The translations under genes were made by a program, and so were the position numbers. A model generated the notes under the pieces. That model was not told the DNA's origin. It ran no database searches and saw nothing but the letters and a program-made list of their open reading frames with translations. DNA of 64,000 bases from JAVVXB01 sp036651815 (GTDB taxonomy: Bacteria; Bacillota; Clostridia; Christensenellales; CAG-138), in the NCBI GenBank assembly GCA_036651815.1, contig JAVVXB010000002.1, positions 56,046 to 120,045 of the forward strand. Reading direction: 5' to 3'. Positions 52,899 to 62,288 of this stretch are shown here, piece by piece (the stretch's first letter is position 1; every line of letters starts with the position of its first letter).

Positions 52899-54118
52899 AG
52901 AAACGCATTGTTGCTATGCTGCTTGCTGGCGGACAGGGAAGCCGCCTTGGCGTATTGACCAGCAGTATGGCCAAGCCCGCCGTTCCCTTCGGCGGCAAGT
53001 ACCGGATCATTGATTTTCCTTTGAGTAACTGTGTCAATTCGGATATTGATACGGTTGGTGTGCTAACTCAATACAGACCGCTGGCACTGAATGCTTATAT
53101 CGGTACCGGCCAGCACTGGGATCTTGACCGAATTCACGGTGGTGTGTTTGTGCTACCGCCCTATGTAACGGGCTCAGACGGTCAGTGGTACAGCGGCACC
53201 GCCAATGCAATCTATCAAAACCGTGAATTCGTGGATCAGTATGATCCCGATGTCGTGCTGATTCTTTCGGGAGACCATATCTACAAGATGGATTATGCCG
53301 AGATGCTCCTGTTTCATATGCAGAAGCAAGCTGCGGCAACCATCGCCGTGCTGCCGGTTCCGATGGAGGAAGCGCACCGCTTTGGCATTATGAACACGGA
53401 CGAAGAGTCCCGCATCACCTCCTTCGAAGAAAAACCAAAGCAGCCTAAGTCCAACAACGCTTCGATGGGCATCTATATTTTCAACTGGAAGTTACTTAAG
53501 GAATACATGCAGCGCGACGATGAAAACCCAGCGTCCCACAACGATTTTGGCCAGGATATTATCCCGGCAATGCTGGCCGACGGGCAGCTGATGGTTGCAT
53601 TTCCATTTTCCGGCTATTGGAAGGATGTGGGAACGATTCAGAGCTTGTGGGAAGCGAATATGGACATCATCAGTACGCCACCTAGGTTTGTTTTGAGTGA
53701 TCCGAATTGGCGTATCTACAGTCGCAACCCGGTGCTTCCACCACATTTTGTTGGGAAAAACGCTGCCATAACGCAGAGCCTTGTGACGGAGGGCTCTCAG
53801 GTGGATGGCAAGGTGCATCATAGTGTGCTGTTCTATGACGTGAAAATCGGAACAGGTGCGGAAATTTATGATTCTGTCATTTTTCCTGGGGCAGTCATCG
53901 GGGCTGGCGCAAAGGTTTATAAGGCAATCGTAGGTGAAAACGCTTGCATCGGTGAGAATGCCACCATTGGCGGCGAGTTGCGGCATGGAGACAGCGTTGA
54001 TAATGCGCTCACCGGCAGCATTACGCTCGTTGGCAATGATATTTGCATTTGCGCAGGTGCATACCTGCCTCAGGGTACGGTTGCAAATGAGGATGAGGAA
54101 GGGGGACACAAACAATGA
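52895..54118 (+). CDS. glgC: Glucose-1-phosphate adenylyltransferase
   Basis: 407 residues. Nucleotide-binding LAGGQGSRLGVLTSSMAKPA then VPFGGKYRIIDFPLSNCVNS; GDHIYKMDY (catalytic Asp); FEEKPKQPKS (sugar-phosphate Lys); and a left-handed beta-helix C-terminus. It makes ADP-glucose, the committed glycogen step. Starts at the glgB stop (ATGA overlap) and overlaps glgD the same way. Its partner GlgD lacks the signature loop. Confidence 0.96.
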   Translation: MKKRIVAMLLAGGQGSRLGVLTSSMAKPAVPFGGKYRIIDFPLSNCVNSDIDTVGVLTQYRPLALNAYIGTGQHWDLDRIHGGVFVLPPYVTGSDGQWYSGTANAIYQNREFVDQYDPDVVLILSGDHIYKMDYAEMLLFHMQKQAAATIAVLPVPMEEAHRFGIMNTDEESRITSFEEKPKQPKSNNASMGIYIFNWKLLKEYMQRDDENPASHNDFGQDIIPAMLADGQLMVAFPFSGYWKDVGTIQSLWEANMDIISTPPRFVLSDPNWRIYSRNPVLPPHFVGKNAAITQSLVTEGSQVDGKVHHSVLFYDVKIGTGAEIYDSVIFPGAVIGAGAKVYKAIVGENACIGENATIGGELRHGDSVDNALTGSITLVGNDICICAGAYLPQGTVANEDEEGGHKQ

Positions 54119-55239
54119 TCAGCAATGCATTCGGCCTTATTTATACCGGCGAAAACAATCCGTTGCTACGGGAGTTGACTCTGAGCCGTTCGGTTGCCGC
54201 AGTACCGTTTGGCGGCAGATACCGGTGCATCGACTTTATTTTGAGTGATCTTGTCAATTCTGGAGTGACCAGTGTCGGCCTCATTGCTCAGAAGAATTAT
54301 CATTCCATTATGGATCATCTTGGTGCTGGCAAGGAATGGGATCTGCACAGAAAGCGGGAAGGCTTGTTTATGCTGCCACCCTTCATGACGAAGGAAAGTC
54401 CAGGCCTTTACCGGGGGAGCGTAGATGCGTTTCGTTCTTGCTTGGGCTATGTGCGGCGCTGTCCGCAGCAGTATGTCATCCTGACGGGCAGCCACACCGT
54501 GTTCAACACCACGTTTAGTGACATGATTGAAAAGCACATTCAAACGGGTGCGGATATCTCAATCATGTATAATGAGGCGGGCGAGTTTTCTACCGAAGAT
54601 CAGAACAAGGATCTTCGCCTCGAGATCGTTGAAAACGGTCGTGTAATTGGTATGGAGCTGAATCCATATCGTCCGCGCACATCGCACCAAAGTTGCGACG
54701 TGTTTATTCTTGATAAGCTGTTGCTCGAGTATCTGGTGGAGGAAGCTTATGCGCGCGGCGAATATGATTTTGTGCGGGATGTGTTGCTCAAAAAATGCGA
54801 TACATTGAAGATATTCGGATATTTATATCAAGGTTATGTTGCGCGGCTGGATTCCATCAATGAATTCTATAAACATAATATGGCACTGCTGGATTCAACC
54901 GTGCGCAACGATTTGTTCAATGCTTTGCACCCCATCTATACAAAGGTCAAGGATGAAGTCTCCACCAAATATGGAGAAAATGCTGTGGTAAACAACGCTA
55001 TGCTGGCCGATGGCTGCAACATTGATGGGACGGTGGAAAACAGCATCCTCTTCCGTGGCGTGACAGTGGAGAAGGGTGCGACTGTTAAAAACTCCATTGT
55101 CATGCAGGGTGTGGTTATTGGTAAAAACTGTAACATCGACCATGTGATTCTGGATAAGGGTTCATCTATTCGGGATGGGCGTACATTGATTGGATATGAT
55201 AACTTTCCGATTATTCTTAAGAAAAATACCATTGTATAA
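54115..55239 (+). CDS. glgD: Glucose-1-phosphate adenylyltransferase regulatory subunit
   Basis: 374 residues, homologous to GlgC but lacking the GGxGxRL nucleotide loop: it starts ISNAFGLIYTGENNPLLREL, then VPFGGRYRCIDFILSDLVNS. The catalytic GDHIYKMD of GlgC is here GSHTVFNTT. The beta-helix C-terminus is kept. In Bacillota GlgD is a non-catalytic partner that raises GlgC activity. The 4-bp overlap with glgC supports equal production. Confidence 0.93.
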   Translation: MISNAFGLIYTGENNPLLRELTLSRSVAAVPFGGRYRCIDFILSDLVNSGVTSVGLIAQKNYHSIMDHLGAGKEWDLHRKREGLFMLPPFMTKESPGLYRGSVDAFRSCLGYVRRCPQQYVILTGSHTVFNTTFSDMIEKHIQTGADISIMYNEAGEFSTEDQNKDLRLEIVENGRVIGMELNPYRPRTSHQSCDVFILDKLLLEYLVEEAYARGEYDFVRDVLLKKCDTLKIFGYLYQGYVARLDSINEFYKHNMALLDSTVRNDLFNALHPIYTKVKDEVSTKYGENAVVNNAMLADGCNIDGTVENSILFRGVTVEKGATVKNSIVMQGVVIGKNCNIDHVILDKGSSIRDGRTLIGYDNFPIILKKNTIV

Positions 55240-55298
55240 ATTCATTTTAAAACAAAGGCATCTCTTTTAAAAAAGAAAGGTTGGAAGGAGCATCTTTC

Positions 55299-57014
55299 AT
55301 GAAGGTTTTATTTGCGGCGAGCGAATGTGTGCCGTTTATTAAGACGGGGGGACTTGCGGACGTTGTAGGCTCTCTGCCGATTGCACTGGCGGAACGTGGC
55401 ATGGATGTGCGCGTGATTCTGCCGAAATACCGGATTATTGACGGATATTGGAAGAGCCGCATGGAACATGTATGCAGTTTTGAGGTGCTGTTCGGATGGG
55501 CGAAAGTCTACTGTGGCGTGTTCAAAACAGAAGATCAAGGCGTTACATATTACTTTATCGATAACGAGGATTTTTTTTCCACGGATCAGATCTATGGCGA
55601 TGGGCCAGCGGAAGGCTACCGGTTCGCTTTTTTCTGTCGCGCGGTATTAGAGGCGCTACCAAGGATCGGTTTTTTTCCAGATATTCTGCACTGCAATGAC
55701 TGGCAGGCGGGACTCATTGCGCCGCTATTGCGCACGCAGTATTCTGGCAACGAAAACTATCACCGCATACGCACAGTGTTTTCCATCCACAACCTCAAAT
55801 ATCAGGGAATTTTTTCGTGGAAAGAGATGGCTGGACGGCTTGGATTGGATGAGCGATACAACAATCCGGATTATCTTGAGTTTTATGGATGCATGAATTG
55901 TCTCAAGGGCGGCATCGTGTTTTCCGATTATGTGCTGACGGTCAGCCGGACGTATGCAGAGGAGATCAAAACTTCGTATTACGGGGAAAATTTGGACGGA
56001 TTGCTGCGTGCGCGTAGCGTCACCGTTTCGGGCATTCTCAACGGTATCGACTATACTGTTTTCAATCCGGAGACCGATCGCTTTTTAACGGCGCACTATA
56101 CCAAGGATGATCTTAGCGGCAAAGCGGAAAACAAAGCGCGTTTGCAGGAGGAATGCGGGTTGGAGGTGCGGCCGGAGGTACCGATTATTGGCGTGATCGC
56201 TCGTTTAACGCCGCAAAAGGGACTGGATTTGATCGAGCGAGTATTGGACGATATTCTGCGCCTGGATGTACAGGTGGTGGTTCTTGGAAAAGGTGATAAG
56301 CGTTTTGTCGATATGCTCAATTGGGCAAACTGGCGCTATCCACGGCGGATGCATGCGCGTATTGCACTCGACGAGGGGCTTGCGCATCGCGTCTATGCCG
56401 GCAGTGATTTGTTCCTAATGCCGTCCCAATTTGAACCATGCGGATTGTCGCAGATGATCGCGCTGCACTATGGTTCCGTGCCGATTGTGCGGGAAACCGG
56501 CGGCCTGAAGGACACGGTCATTCCCTATAATCTGTTTACAGACGAGGGGAACGGGTTTTCATTTACCAACTATAATGCGCATGAAATGCTCTTTACCATT
56601 GAGCGGGCGGTGCGTTATTATGCCGAAGACAAGCCCATGTGGAACCGTTTGGTTCAGCGGGGAATGAAAGCGGATTTTAGCTGGAACAGCTCTGCGAAGG
56701 AATACAGAGCGCTGTATGAAAAACTGATGTCCAAGCTGGATCTTCCGTCGCGTACCATGCCGGAAAAACAGGAAATTGCTGAGACCATGCTGGAATCCGA
56801 GAAAAATTCGCAGCCTGCAGAACCGATACGGCAAGCGCAGCAAGAGACGCAGACAAAGACGGTTAAGCCAAACAAACCATCGTCGAATGCGACGCAGGTC
56901 GCAAAGGCACCAAAGTCTGCTGCGAATCAATCGGATGTCAAACCAAAGAAGCCGGCTCCAAAGAAGTCGGCAAAGGCGACGACGGGGGAAACCGTTCAGC
57001 CAAAGAAAAAATAG
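55299..57014 (+). CDS. glgA: Glycogen synthase with a basic C-terminal extension
   Basis: 571 residues. The GT5 core (about 1-483) has the ADP-glucose motif KTGGLADVVGSLP, then HCNDWQAGLIAPLL, GILNGIDYTVFNP, GVIARLTPQKGLDL and FEPCGLSQMIALHYGSVPIV. Normal GlgA ends near residue 480; here ~88 extra residues (about 56748-57011) follow, Lys/Pro/Ala/Gln-rich with runs such as KPKKPAPKKSAKATTG. The tail is low-complexity and disordered, histone-H1-like. It may bind glycogen, RNA or partners; no function is known. GGAAGGAG precedes ATG 55299. Confidence 0.94.
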   Translation: MKVLFAASECVPFIKTGGLADVVGSLPIALAERGMDVRVILPKYRIIDGYWKSRMEHVCSFEVLFGWAKVYCGVFKTEDQGVTYYFIDNEDFFSTDQIYGDGPAEGYRFAFFCRAVLEALPRIGFFPDILHCNDWQAGLIAPLLRTQYSGNENYHRIRTVFSIHNLKYQGIFSWKEMAGRLGLDERYNNPDYLEFYGCMNCLKGGIVFSDYVLTVSRTYAEEIKTSYYGENLDGLLRARSVTVSGILNGIDYTVFNPETDRFLTAHYTKDDLSGKAENKARLQEECGLEVRPEVPIIGVIARLTPQKGLDLIERVLDDILRLDVQVVVLGKGDKRFVDMLNWANWRYPRRMHARIALDEGLAHRVYAGSDLFLMPSQFEPCGLSQMIALHYGSVPIVRETGGLKDTVIPYNLFTDEGNGFSFTNYNAHEMLFTIERAVRYYAEDKPMWNRLVQRGMKADFSWNSSAKEYRALYEKLMSKLDLPSRTMPEKQEIAETMLESEKNSQPAEPIRQAQQETQTKTVKPNKPSSNATQVAKAPKSAANQSDVKPKKPAPKKSAKATTGETVQPKKK

Positions 57015-57074
57015 ATGAATGGCTGCGGAGCATGGGATTGATACGCATATCTACCTGCTCAAGAAGGAACCGTT

Positions 57075-57935
57075 ATGTGGGTCGTATTTGCATTTTTAAG
57101 CGCGCTGTTTGCGGGAGCAACCGCCATTTTAGCTAAAATTGGGATTCGAAATACCGATTCGGATGTTGCAACCGCCATCCGTACCGTGATTATCTTGCTG
57201 TTTTCATGGCTCATGGTGTTGATCGTAGGCGCGCAGAAAACAATTGTGGATGTTTCTGCTTACACACTGCTGTTTTTGATTTTGTCCGGATTTGCCACGG
57301 GCGCATCCTGGCTGTGTTATTTTAAGGCGCTTCAGCTTGGGGATGTCAATCAGGTGACACCTATTGATAAGTCGAGCACGGTGCTGACGATGCTGTTGGC
57401 GTTTTTATTGCTGGGGGAGCAGATTACGTGGATTAAGTTTATCGGCATGTTGCTTATCGCCGTTGGTACCTATCTCATGATTGTCAAAAAACAGAACGGA
57501 CAAAAGGAAACTGACCGCAGATGGATTGTCTTTGCGATGTTGTCTGCAGTCTTTGCCGCAATGACTTCCATTTTGGGAAAGATTGGTATTGCGGGAATCG
57601 ACAGCAATTTGGGGACTGCTATTCGGACCATTGTTGTTTTGATCATGGCTTGGGGAATGGTACTGGTAACCAAAAAACAGAGCTATGTAAAGAAAATTGA
57701 CCGGCGTAGCTTGTTGTTCATCTGCCTATCGGGCGTAACTACGGGGCTTAGCTGGCTTTGCTATTACCGGGCATTACAGGACGGGCAGGCAAGTATCGTT
57801 GTTCCCATCGATAAGCTTAGCATTGTTGTTACGGTGCTGTTTTCCTACGTGGTACTCAAGGAAAAACTGAACAAAAAAGGTTTTCTTGGTCTTGCACTCA
57901 TTGTAATTGGTACGCTGTCACTGCTGATTCCATAA
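57075..57935 (+). CDS. DMT superfamily (EamA) transporter
   Basis: 286 residues made of two clear EamA repeats, each starting with nearly the same phrase: FLSALFAGATAILAKIGIRN (7-26) and MLSAVFAAMTSILGKIGIAG (about 158-177), with ASWLCYFKALQLGD and LSWLCYYRALQDGQ at equivalent places. This internal duplication gives ten helices. Substrate unknown. The strong resemblance between halves is higher than in many DMT proteins. It follows glgA by 60 bp. Confidence 0.88.
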   Translation: MWVVFAFLSALFAGATAILAKIGIRNTDSDVATAIRTVIILLFSWLMVLIVGAQKTIVDVSAYTLLFLILSGFATGASWLCYFKALQLGDVNQVTPIDKSSTVLTMLLAFLLLGEQITWIKFIGMLLIAVGTYLMIVKKQNGQKETDRRWIVFAMLSAVFAAMTSILGKIGIAGIDSNLGTAIRTIVVLIMAWGMVLVTKKQSYVKKIDRRSLLFICLSGVTTGLSWLCYYRALQDGQASIVVPIDKLSIVVTVLFSYVVLKEKLNKKGFLGLALIVIGTLSLLIP

Positions 57936-57942
57936 AATTGCA

Positions 57943-58149
57943 TATGGGTTTGTGCTGATATGTGGTGAAGTTGCGATTGTTTGAATGAGTGATGAAAATC
58001 TAAAAAAGGCGTATGGGATTGGTTAATCCGTGGGTGAGCCACGATTGTTTGAATGAGCAAGGAATACCTTTAAAACGGTGCATGGGATTGTGCTGATACG
58101 TGGTGGAGCCACAATTGTTTGAATAAGTGAGGAATACCTTATGAAAAAG
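57943..58149 (+). repeat. Three 69-bp imperfect tandem repeats ending at the EEP gene start
   Basis: ATGGG-type anchors at 57944, 58013 and 58082 recur with a period of exactly 69 bp. Each unit carries TGNTNATNNGTGG, GNCNATTGTTTGAATNAGNNANGAA and an A/T-rich end. The last unit supplies the Shine-Dalgarno (GTGAGGAA) and first codons of the gene at 58141. The first two units hold ATG-starting minigenes of 13 and 6 codons. Confidence 0.75.
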
Positions 58150-59211
58150 TTTTTCAAAATACTGCTTACAATTGGTCTGATAATTGTTGTGATTGTAGCT
58201 GCTTACGTAGGCTATGTGTTACTGTCTTACGAACGTATTGCGGACAGCCAACAGCTGGAGCCGACAAAAATCAATACGGCCCTGTTGAAAACGGACACGC
58301 CGTATACGGCAGTATCGTACAATATTGGCTATGGCTCCTATCCGCCGGACTATACGTTTTTCATGGATGGCGGAAAAGAATCTATCGCTCGCAGCAAAGA
58401 GGACGTATATGCTTGCCTGGATGGTTCAGTGCGTGCTGTACGGTCTCTTAATCCGGACTTTGTGATGTTGCAGGAAGTGGATGTGGATGGAACCAAAAGT
58501 CTGCATATTAATGAATATGATTATATCAATTCATCATTTTCGGATTACGACCGCGTGTTTGCGGTCAACTATGATTCCGCTTATCTGTTTTATCCACTGA
58601 CGCGGCCAATCGGCAAGACACTTGGTGGGCTTGCAACCTACGCGCGCTACCCTATTACGGATGCAATTCGTCGCAGTCTGCCGATTGCCACAAGTTTGTC
58701 GAAGCTTTTAGACTTGGATCGTTGCTACAGCATTTCGTCCTTACCGGTGGAAAATGGAAAGATGCTGTATCTGTACAATATCCATATGTCTGCTTATGGC
58801 AACGAGGGTGGCATCAGCGCGCGGCAAGTGGAGATGCTAGTTACCGATATGCAGGAGAAGATTGATGCAGGCGGCTATGTGATCTGCGGAGGTGATTACA
58901 ACCACGACTTTACGGGTGACTCCATCGAACGGCTGAACACAGGCACACAGGAACGGCTCAGCTGGGCGCAGCCTTTTCCAGAAGAACTACTGACAGATGA
59001 TATTATCATGTGTCGCGCTTACCCTGATAATGAACTGATTCCATCGGCACGCAATCTAGATGTGCCGTATGAACCCGGGGTATCGCTGACTTTGATTCTG
59101 GATGGATTCCTCATTTCATCCAACGTAACCTGTGAGACGGTGCAGAACATAGACAATGGATTTTTATACAGCGACCATAATCCGGTCTTTTTGCGCTTTA
59201 CGCTGAACTGA
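58141..59211 (+). CDS. Membrane-anchored endonuclease/exonuclease/phosphatase (EEP) family protein
   Basis: 356 residues. The N-terminal helix (8-28: LLTIGLIIVVIVAAYVGYVLL) would anchor it with the catalytic part outside. EEP motifs: VSYNIGYG (Asn), LQEVDVDG (metal-ligand Glu), LYNIHMSAYG, ICGGDYNHDFTGDS and SDHNPVFLRF (catalytic His). Similar surface EEP proteins act on phospholipids, inositol phosphates or nucleic acids; the substrate cannot be told. The gene overlaps the next by 1 bp. Its ribosome site and first codons belong to the third copy of the upstream tandem repeat. Confidence 0.85.
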   Translation: MKKFFKILLTIGLIIVVIVAAYVGYVLLSYERIADSQQLEPTKINTALLKTDTPYTAVSYNIGYGSYPPDYTFFMDGGKESIARSKEDVYACLDGSVRAVRSLNPDFVMLQEVDVDGTKSLHINEYDYINSSFSDYDRVFAVNYDSAYLFYPLTRPIGKTLGGLATYARYPITDAIRRSLPIATSLSKLLDLDRCYSISSLPVENGKMLYLYNIHMSAYGNEGGISARQVEMLVTDMQEKIDAGGYVICGGDYNHDFTGDSIERLNTGTQERLSWAQPFPEELLTDDIIMCRAYPDNELIPSARNLDVPYEPGVSLTLILDGFLISSNVTCETVQNIDNGFLYSDHNPVFLRFTLN

Positions 59212-60770
59212 TGGGGGATACGAACTTGATCAAACAATCTGCGCGGCTGTCTGCGCTGAAAATCTATGGAATCTGCTTATTGATCTCGGCTGCATTGTTG
59301 ACCGTCTGCACGAAATCTTCGTTTCTGTATCCACTCAATGATTGGGTGGATGTGAATATATATTTCACCATTGGCAAGGGGATGTTTGCTGGGCGCGTAC
59401 CCTATCTGGATTTGTACGATCAAAAAGGGCCGGTGGTATATCTTGTGTACGGCCTGTGTTCGTTGCTTTCCGGTCAATCATTTCTGGGTGTGTGGCTGCT
59501 TGAGGTACTCACCTTTTCTGCGTTTTTATACACGGCCTATAAGTTGCTTTCCCTTTATGTTGAGCGAAATGCGCTGCTTGCATTGCCGGTGTTAGCCACG
59601 CTGATCCTGTCCTCTATGAGTATTTCTCATGGAGGCAGTTTGGAAGAAATCTGCCTACCAATATTCGGTTATAGCCTGTATTGCGCTGTGAGATATTTTA
59701 AGGTAGACGCACCAAACAATAAGCGGCCAAAGTTATCTATGCTGTTTATCAACGGTCTTCTGGCGGGATTGCTGCTCTTTAGTAAATTCAACCTGCTTTC
59801 GTTCCATTTTGCTTGGATGGCGATACTGGCCATCACCTTGTTTGTTCGGCATGACGTTCGATACGGCTTGGCATGCTGTGGCGTGTTTGTGGGCGGAATG
59901 TTGCTTGTGGGGGTGCCGTGGATCATCTATTTTGCTGCTCATGGCGCGTTGCCGGAATTTTGGCACTACTATTTCTACAGCAATATGTTTGGCTATTCCT
60001 ATCTGGAACCACCAGTACTGCCCAATATGCTTTTGGCCATTGGGAAAAGCACGCTGGCAACGTTTTACCGAAACATACAGTACACGTTGCTGATTGTGCT
60101 GGGATTTGCGTATATAACCTGCTGCCGCGGTGCATGTGCAAAACGCATAGAGAAGATTAATCTTTGGTTACTAGCGATTTTGATGGCATGCGGTGCATTC
60201 ATGGGCGGACAAGGATACCGTTATTATGGGATTCCGTTGGCGGTATTCGCCACACTGGGATTTGTGCCGCTGCTGAGACTGTGGAATGCCCATGTTGCTC
60301 CAAGACTTGCAAGCAAACGGTGGGTGTGGGCGCTTCCTGCAGCGCTGACTGCATTGGGCGTATGTGCTGCGTTGCTGCTATCGACCAACACGTATCTGCT
60401 AGGAATACCAAAGGATGAAACGCCGCAATACTGCTTTGCCAACGAGATGCAGACAAGAAAAACCGAGGACTCAATTACGCTGCTCTGCCGCGCTTTTCCG
60501 GATAGTGGCTTCTATCTAGCGGCGGATGTAATTCCGACATGTCGGTTCTTTACATCCACAAATGTGCCGCTACAGGAAGTTGCAGATGAACAGGTGCGTT
60601 TCCTCAATGAGAAAATTCCGGAGTTTGCGATTACCCGTGATCGTAAAGAACCGCCCGCCGATGGCTATGCTTTGTTGGATCAGGCCAGCTTATTCTATGA
60701 AGATGATGTCAGTATCTATCGATTGTATCAACGGACTGAAAAGGAAAGGGATACCCATGCAAACCCATAA
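59211..60770 (+). CDS. Multi-pass membrane protein, glycosyltransferase family 39-like
   Basis: 519 residues with about ten to twelve helices, starting near residue 17 (ALKIYGICLLISAALLTVCT). The segment GKGMFAGRVPYLDLYDQKGPV lies in the first outer loop, where ArnT/PMT-type lipid-linked sugar transferases carry their catalytic Asp motif; ISHGGSLEEICLP also fits. The C-terminal ~100 residues are soluble. The family assignment is moderate, and a sugar-adding role at the surface is inferred. A TTG at 59226 with GGGGGA upstream is a rival start. The gene overlaps both neighbours (1 bp and 14 bp). Confidence 0.7.
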   Translation: MGDTNLIKQSARLSALKIYGICLLISAALLTVCTKSSFLYPLNDWVDVNIYFTIGKGMFAGRVPYLDLYDQKGPVVYLVYGLCSLLSGQSFLGVWLLEVLTFSAFLYTAYKLLSLYVERNALLALPVLATLILSSMSISHGGSLEEICLPIFGYSLYCAVRYFKVDAPNNKRPKLSMLFINGLLAGLLLFSKFNLLSFHFAWMAILAITLFVRHDVRYGLACCGVFVGGMLLVGVPWIIYFAAHGALPEFWHYYFYSNMFGYSYLEPPVLPNMLLAIGKSTLATFYRNIQYTLLIVLGFAYITCCRGACAKRIEKINLWLLAILMACGAFMGGQGYRYYGIPLAVFATLGFVPLLRLWNAHVAPRLASKRWVWALPAALTALGVCAALLLSTNTYLLGIPKDETPQYCFANEMQTRKTEDSITLLCRAFPDSGFYLAADVIPTCRFFTSTNVPLQEVADEQVRFLNEKIPEFAITRDRKEPPADGYALLDQASLFYEDDVSIYRLYQRTEKERDTHANP

Positions 60771-62250
60771 GTATATTAGATCCACCATGTTTTACGCAGT
60801 AGTTGCACTTGTAATGATCTGCCTTGCGGCAGGATGCGCGGATGGCTTAAACGAAAAAAGAGAGGTAGCCTCAACAATCGCTACCGCCGTGCCGGACGTG
60901 TTGAACCTCTCTGATCAGGGATTAACGGATGTGGATTTGACTGCACTGATGCAATTGACGCCACTGAAAATCCTTGATTTACGGGGCAACGAGCTCTCTG
61001 CGGCCGCTATGGAACCGCTGCTTACTGCGCTGCCAAACTGCAAAGTTGTATGGAGCGTACCGATTGGCAGCGAACGTTTCGACAGTGATTTGTCCGCGCT
61101 GTCACTACCTGAAGTGGAAGCGGATGCGCTGGAGCTTCTTCGCTTTTTTCCAAATCTAATCAGTGTGGATGCCACGTCTTGCACCTGCTGGGAAGCTGTT
61201 GCTCAGAAAGCGCGGGAGATGCCGGAAATTACATTTATTTGGGAGGCGGATGTCTGTGGCGTTCAAATCAATAGCGCAGATAGGGTGCTGGATTTGGCCA
61301 ATGCGACGTCCATCGATGAATCTGCTCTAACCCGTGTGCTTGCGGTGCTGCCAAACCTGACCTCGGTGAATTTAGCAGGAAAGACACTGACGGATGAAAC
61401 GATGACGGCGCTGAACGCTGCGCGGCCGGACGTGACGTTTCTCTGGAGTTTTGATCTATATGGCGTGACGGTTTCGAGCGATATGACGGAACTGGATCTT
61501 TCGGGTAAAGAGATAATAGACCTTGCGGAATTGACCAAAAAGTTACACTATCTGCCGAAATTAACGAAGGTGGACATGTGCAGTTGTGGAACAACCAATG
61601 AACAGATGGAAGGATTGATGGCGGAATTTCCGAACATCAAGTTTGTCTGGATGATTCAGGTGGGTGCTTGGGAAGTGCGCACAGATACCAAGGCATTCTC
61701 TACTGGCAACCGCAAATCTTGGGACGGTGGAAGGTTCACAGGCAAGGGATCGACCAATTTGACCAATGAAGATCTTGCAGTACTTAAATATTGTACCGAC
61801 ATGGTTGCCTTTGACGTTGGGCATCATCGAAAGATTACGGATATTTCGGTGATAACGAACTTTAAAAACTTACGGTTTTTAGTACTTTCTATGACTACAC
61901 TTACGGATATTTCTCCCGTTGTCGGTTTAGAAAAGCTCGAATACATCGAATGCTTCCAAAATTATATTACGGATATTTCGCCGTTGCTAAAATTGCCAAA
62001 TTTGACGCATCTCAATTGTGGGACCAATGGCAATATTACAAATATCGATCTACTGATACAGATGCCACAGCTTCAATGGTTGTGGGCAATTCGCTGTGGG
62101 TTGAGCGATGCGCAGATTGATGCGCTCAAGGCCGCACTGCCCAACTGTACCATCAAAACTTCCGGCTATAATTCCGGACTCGATGGTTGGCGCGATAACG
62201 ACAAATATCGGGAGATGCAGAAGCTGTTTAATCTCAAAGCGTTGGAATAA
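60757..62250 (+). CDS. Leucine-rich-repeat lipoprotein
   Basis: 497 residues. Lipoprotein signal with CLAAGC (lipid Cys27). The mature part is built of LRR units, for example LNLSDQGLTDVDLTALMQLT then LKILDLRGNEL, LTSVNLAGKTLTDETMTAL, LTKVDMCSCGTTNEQMEGL, LRFLVLSMTTLTDISPVVGL, LEYIECFQNYITDISPLLKL and LTHLNCGTNGNITNIDLLIQ. The second half resembles internalin-type repeats. Surface recognition or scaffolding is likely; the partner is unknown. ATG 60757 follows AGGAAAGGG and overlaps the previous stop by 14 bp, so it is the third gene of the EEP operon. Confidence 0.85.
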   Translation: MQTHKYIRSTMFYAVVALVMICLAAGCADGLNEKREVASTIATAVPDVLNLSDQGLTDVDLTALMQLTPLKILDLRGNELSAAAMEPLLTALPNCKVVWSVPIGSERFDSDLSALSLPEVEADALELLRFFPNLISVDATSCTCWEAVAQKAREMPEITFIWEADVCGVQINSADRVLDLANATSIDESALTRVLAVLPNLTSVNLAGKTLTDETMTALNAARPDVTFLWSFDLYGVTVSSDMTELDLSGKEIIDLAELTKKLHYLPKLTKVDMCSCGTTNEQMEGLMAEFPNIKFVWMIQVGAWEVRTDTKAFSTGNRKSWDGGRFTGKGSTNLTNEDLAVLKYCTDMVAFDVGHHRKITDISVITNFKNLRFLVLSMTTLTDISPVVGLEKLEYIECFQNYITDISPLLKLPNLTHLNCGTNGNITNIDLLIQMPQLQWLWAIRCGLSDAQIDALKAALPNCTIKTSGYNSGLDGWRDNDKYREMQKLFNLKALE

Positions 62251-62288
62251 AGCATGTGTATTTGCTCGGAAAAATCTTGGGGTGGATT

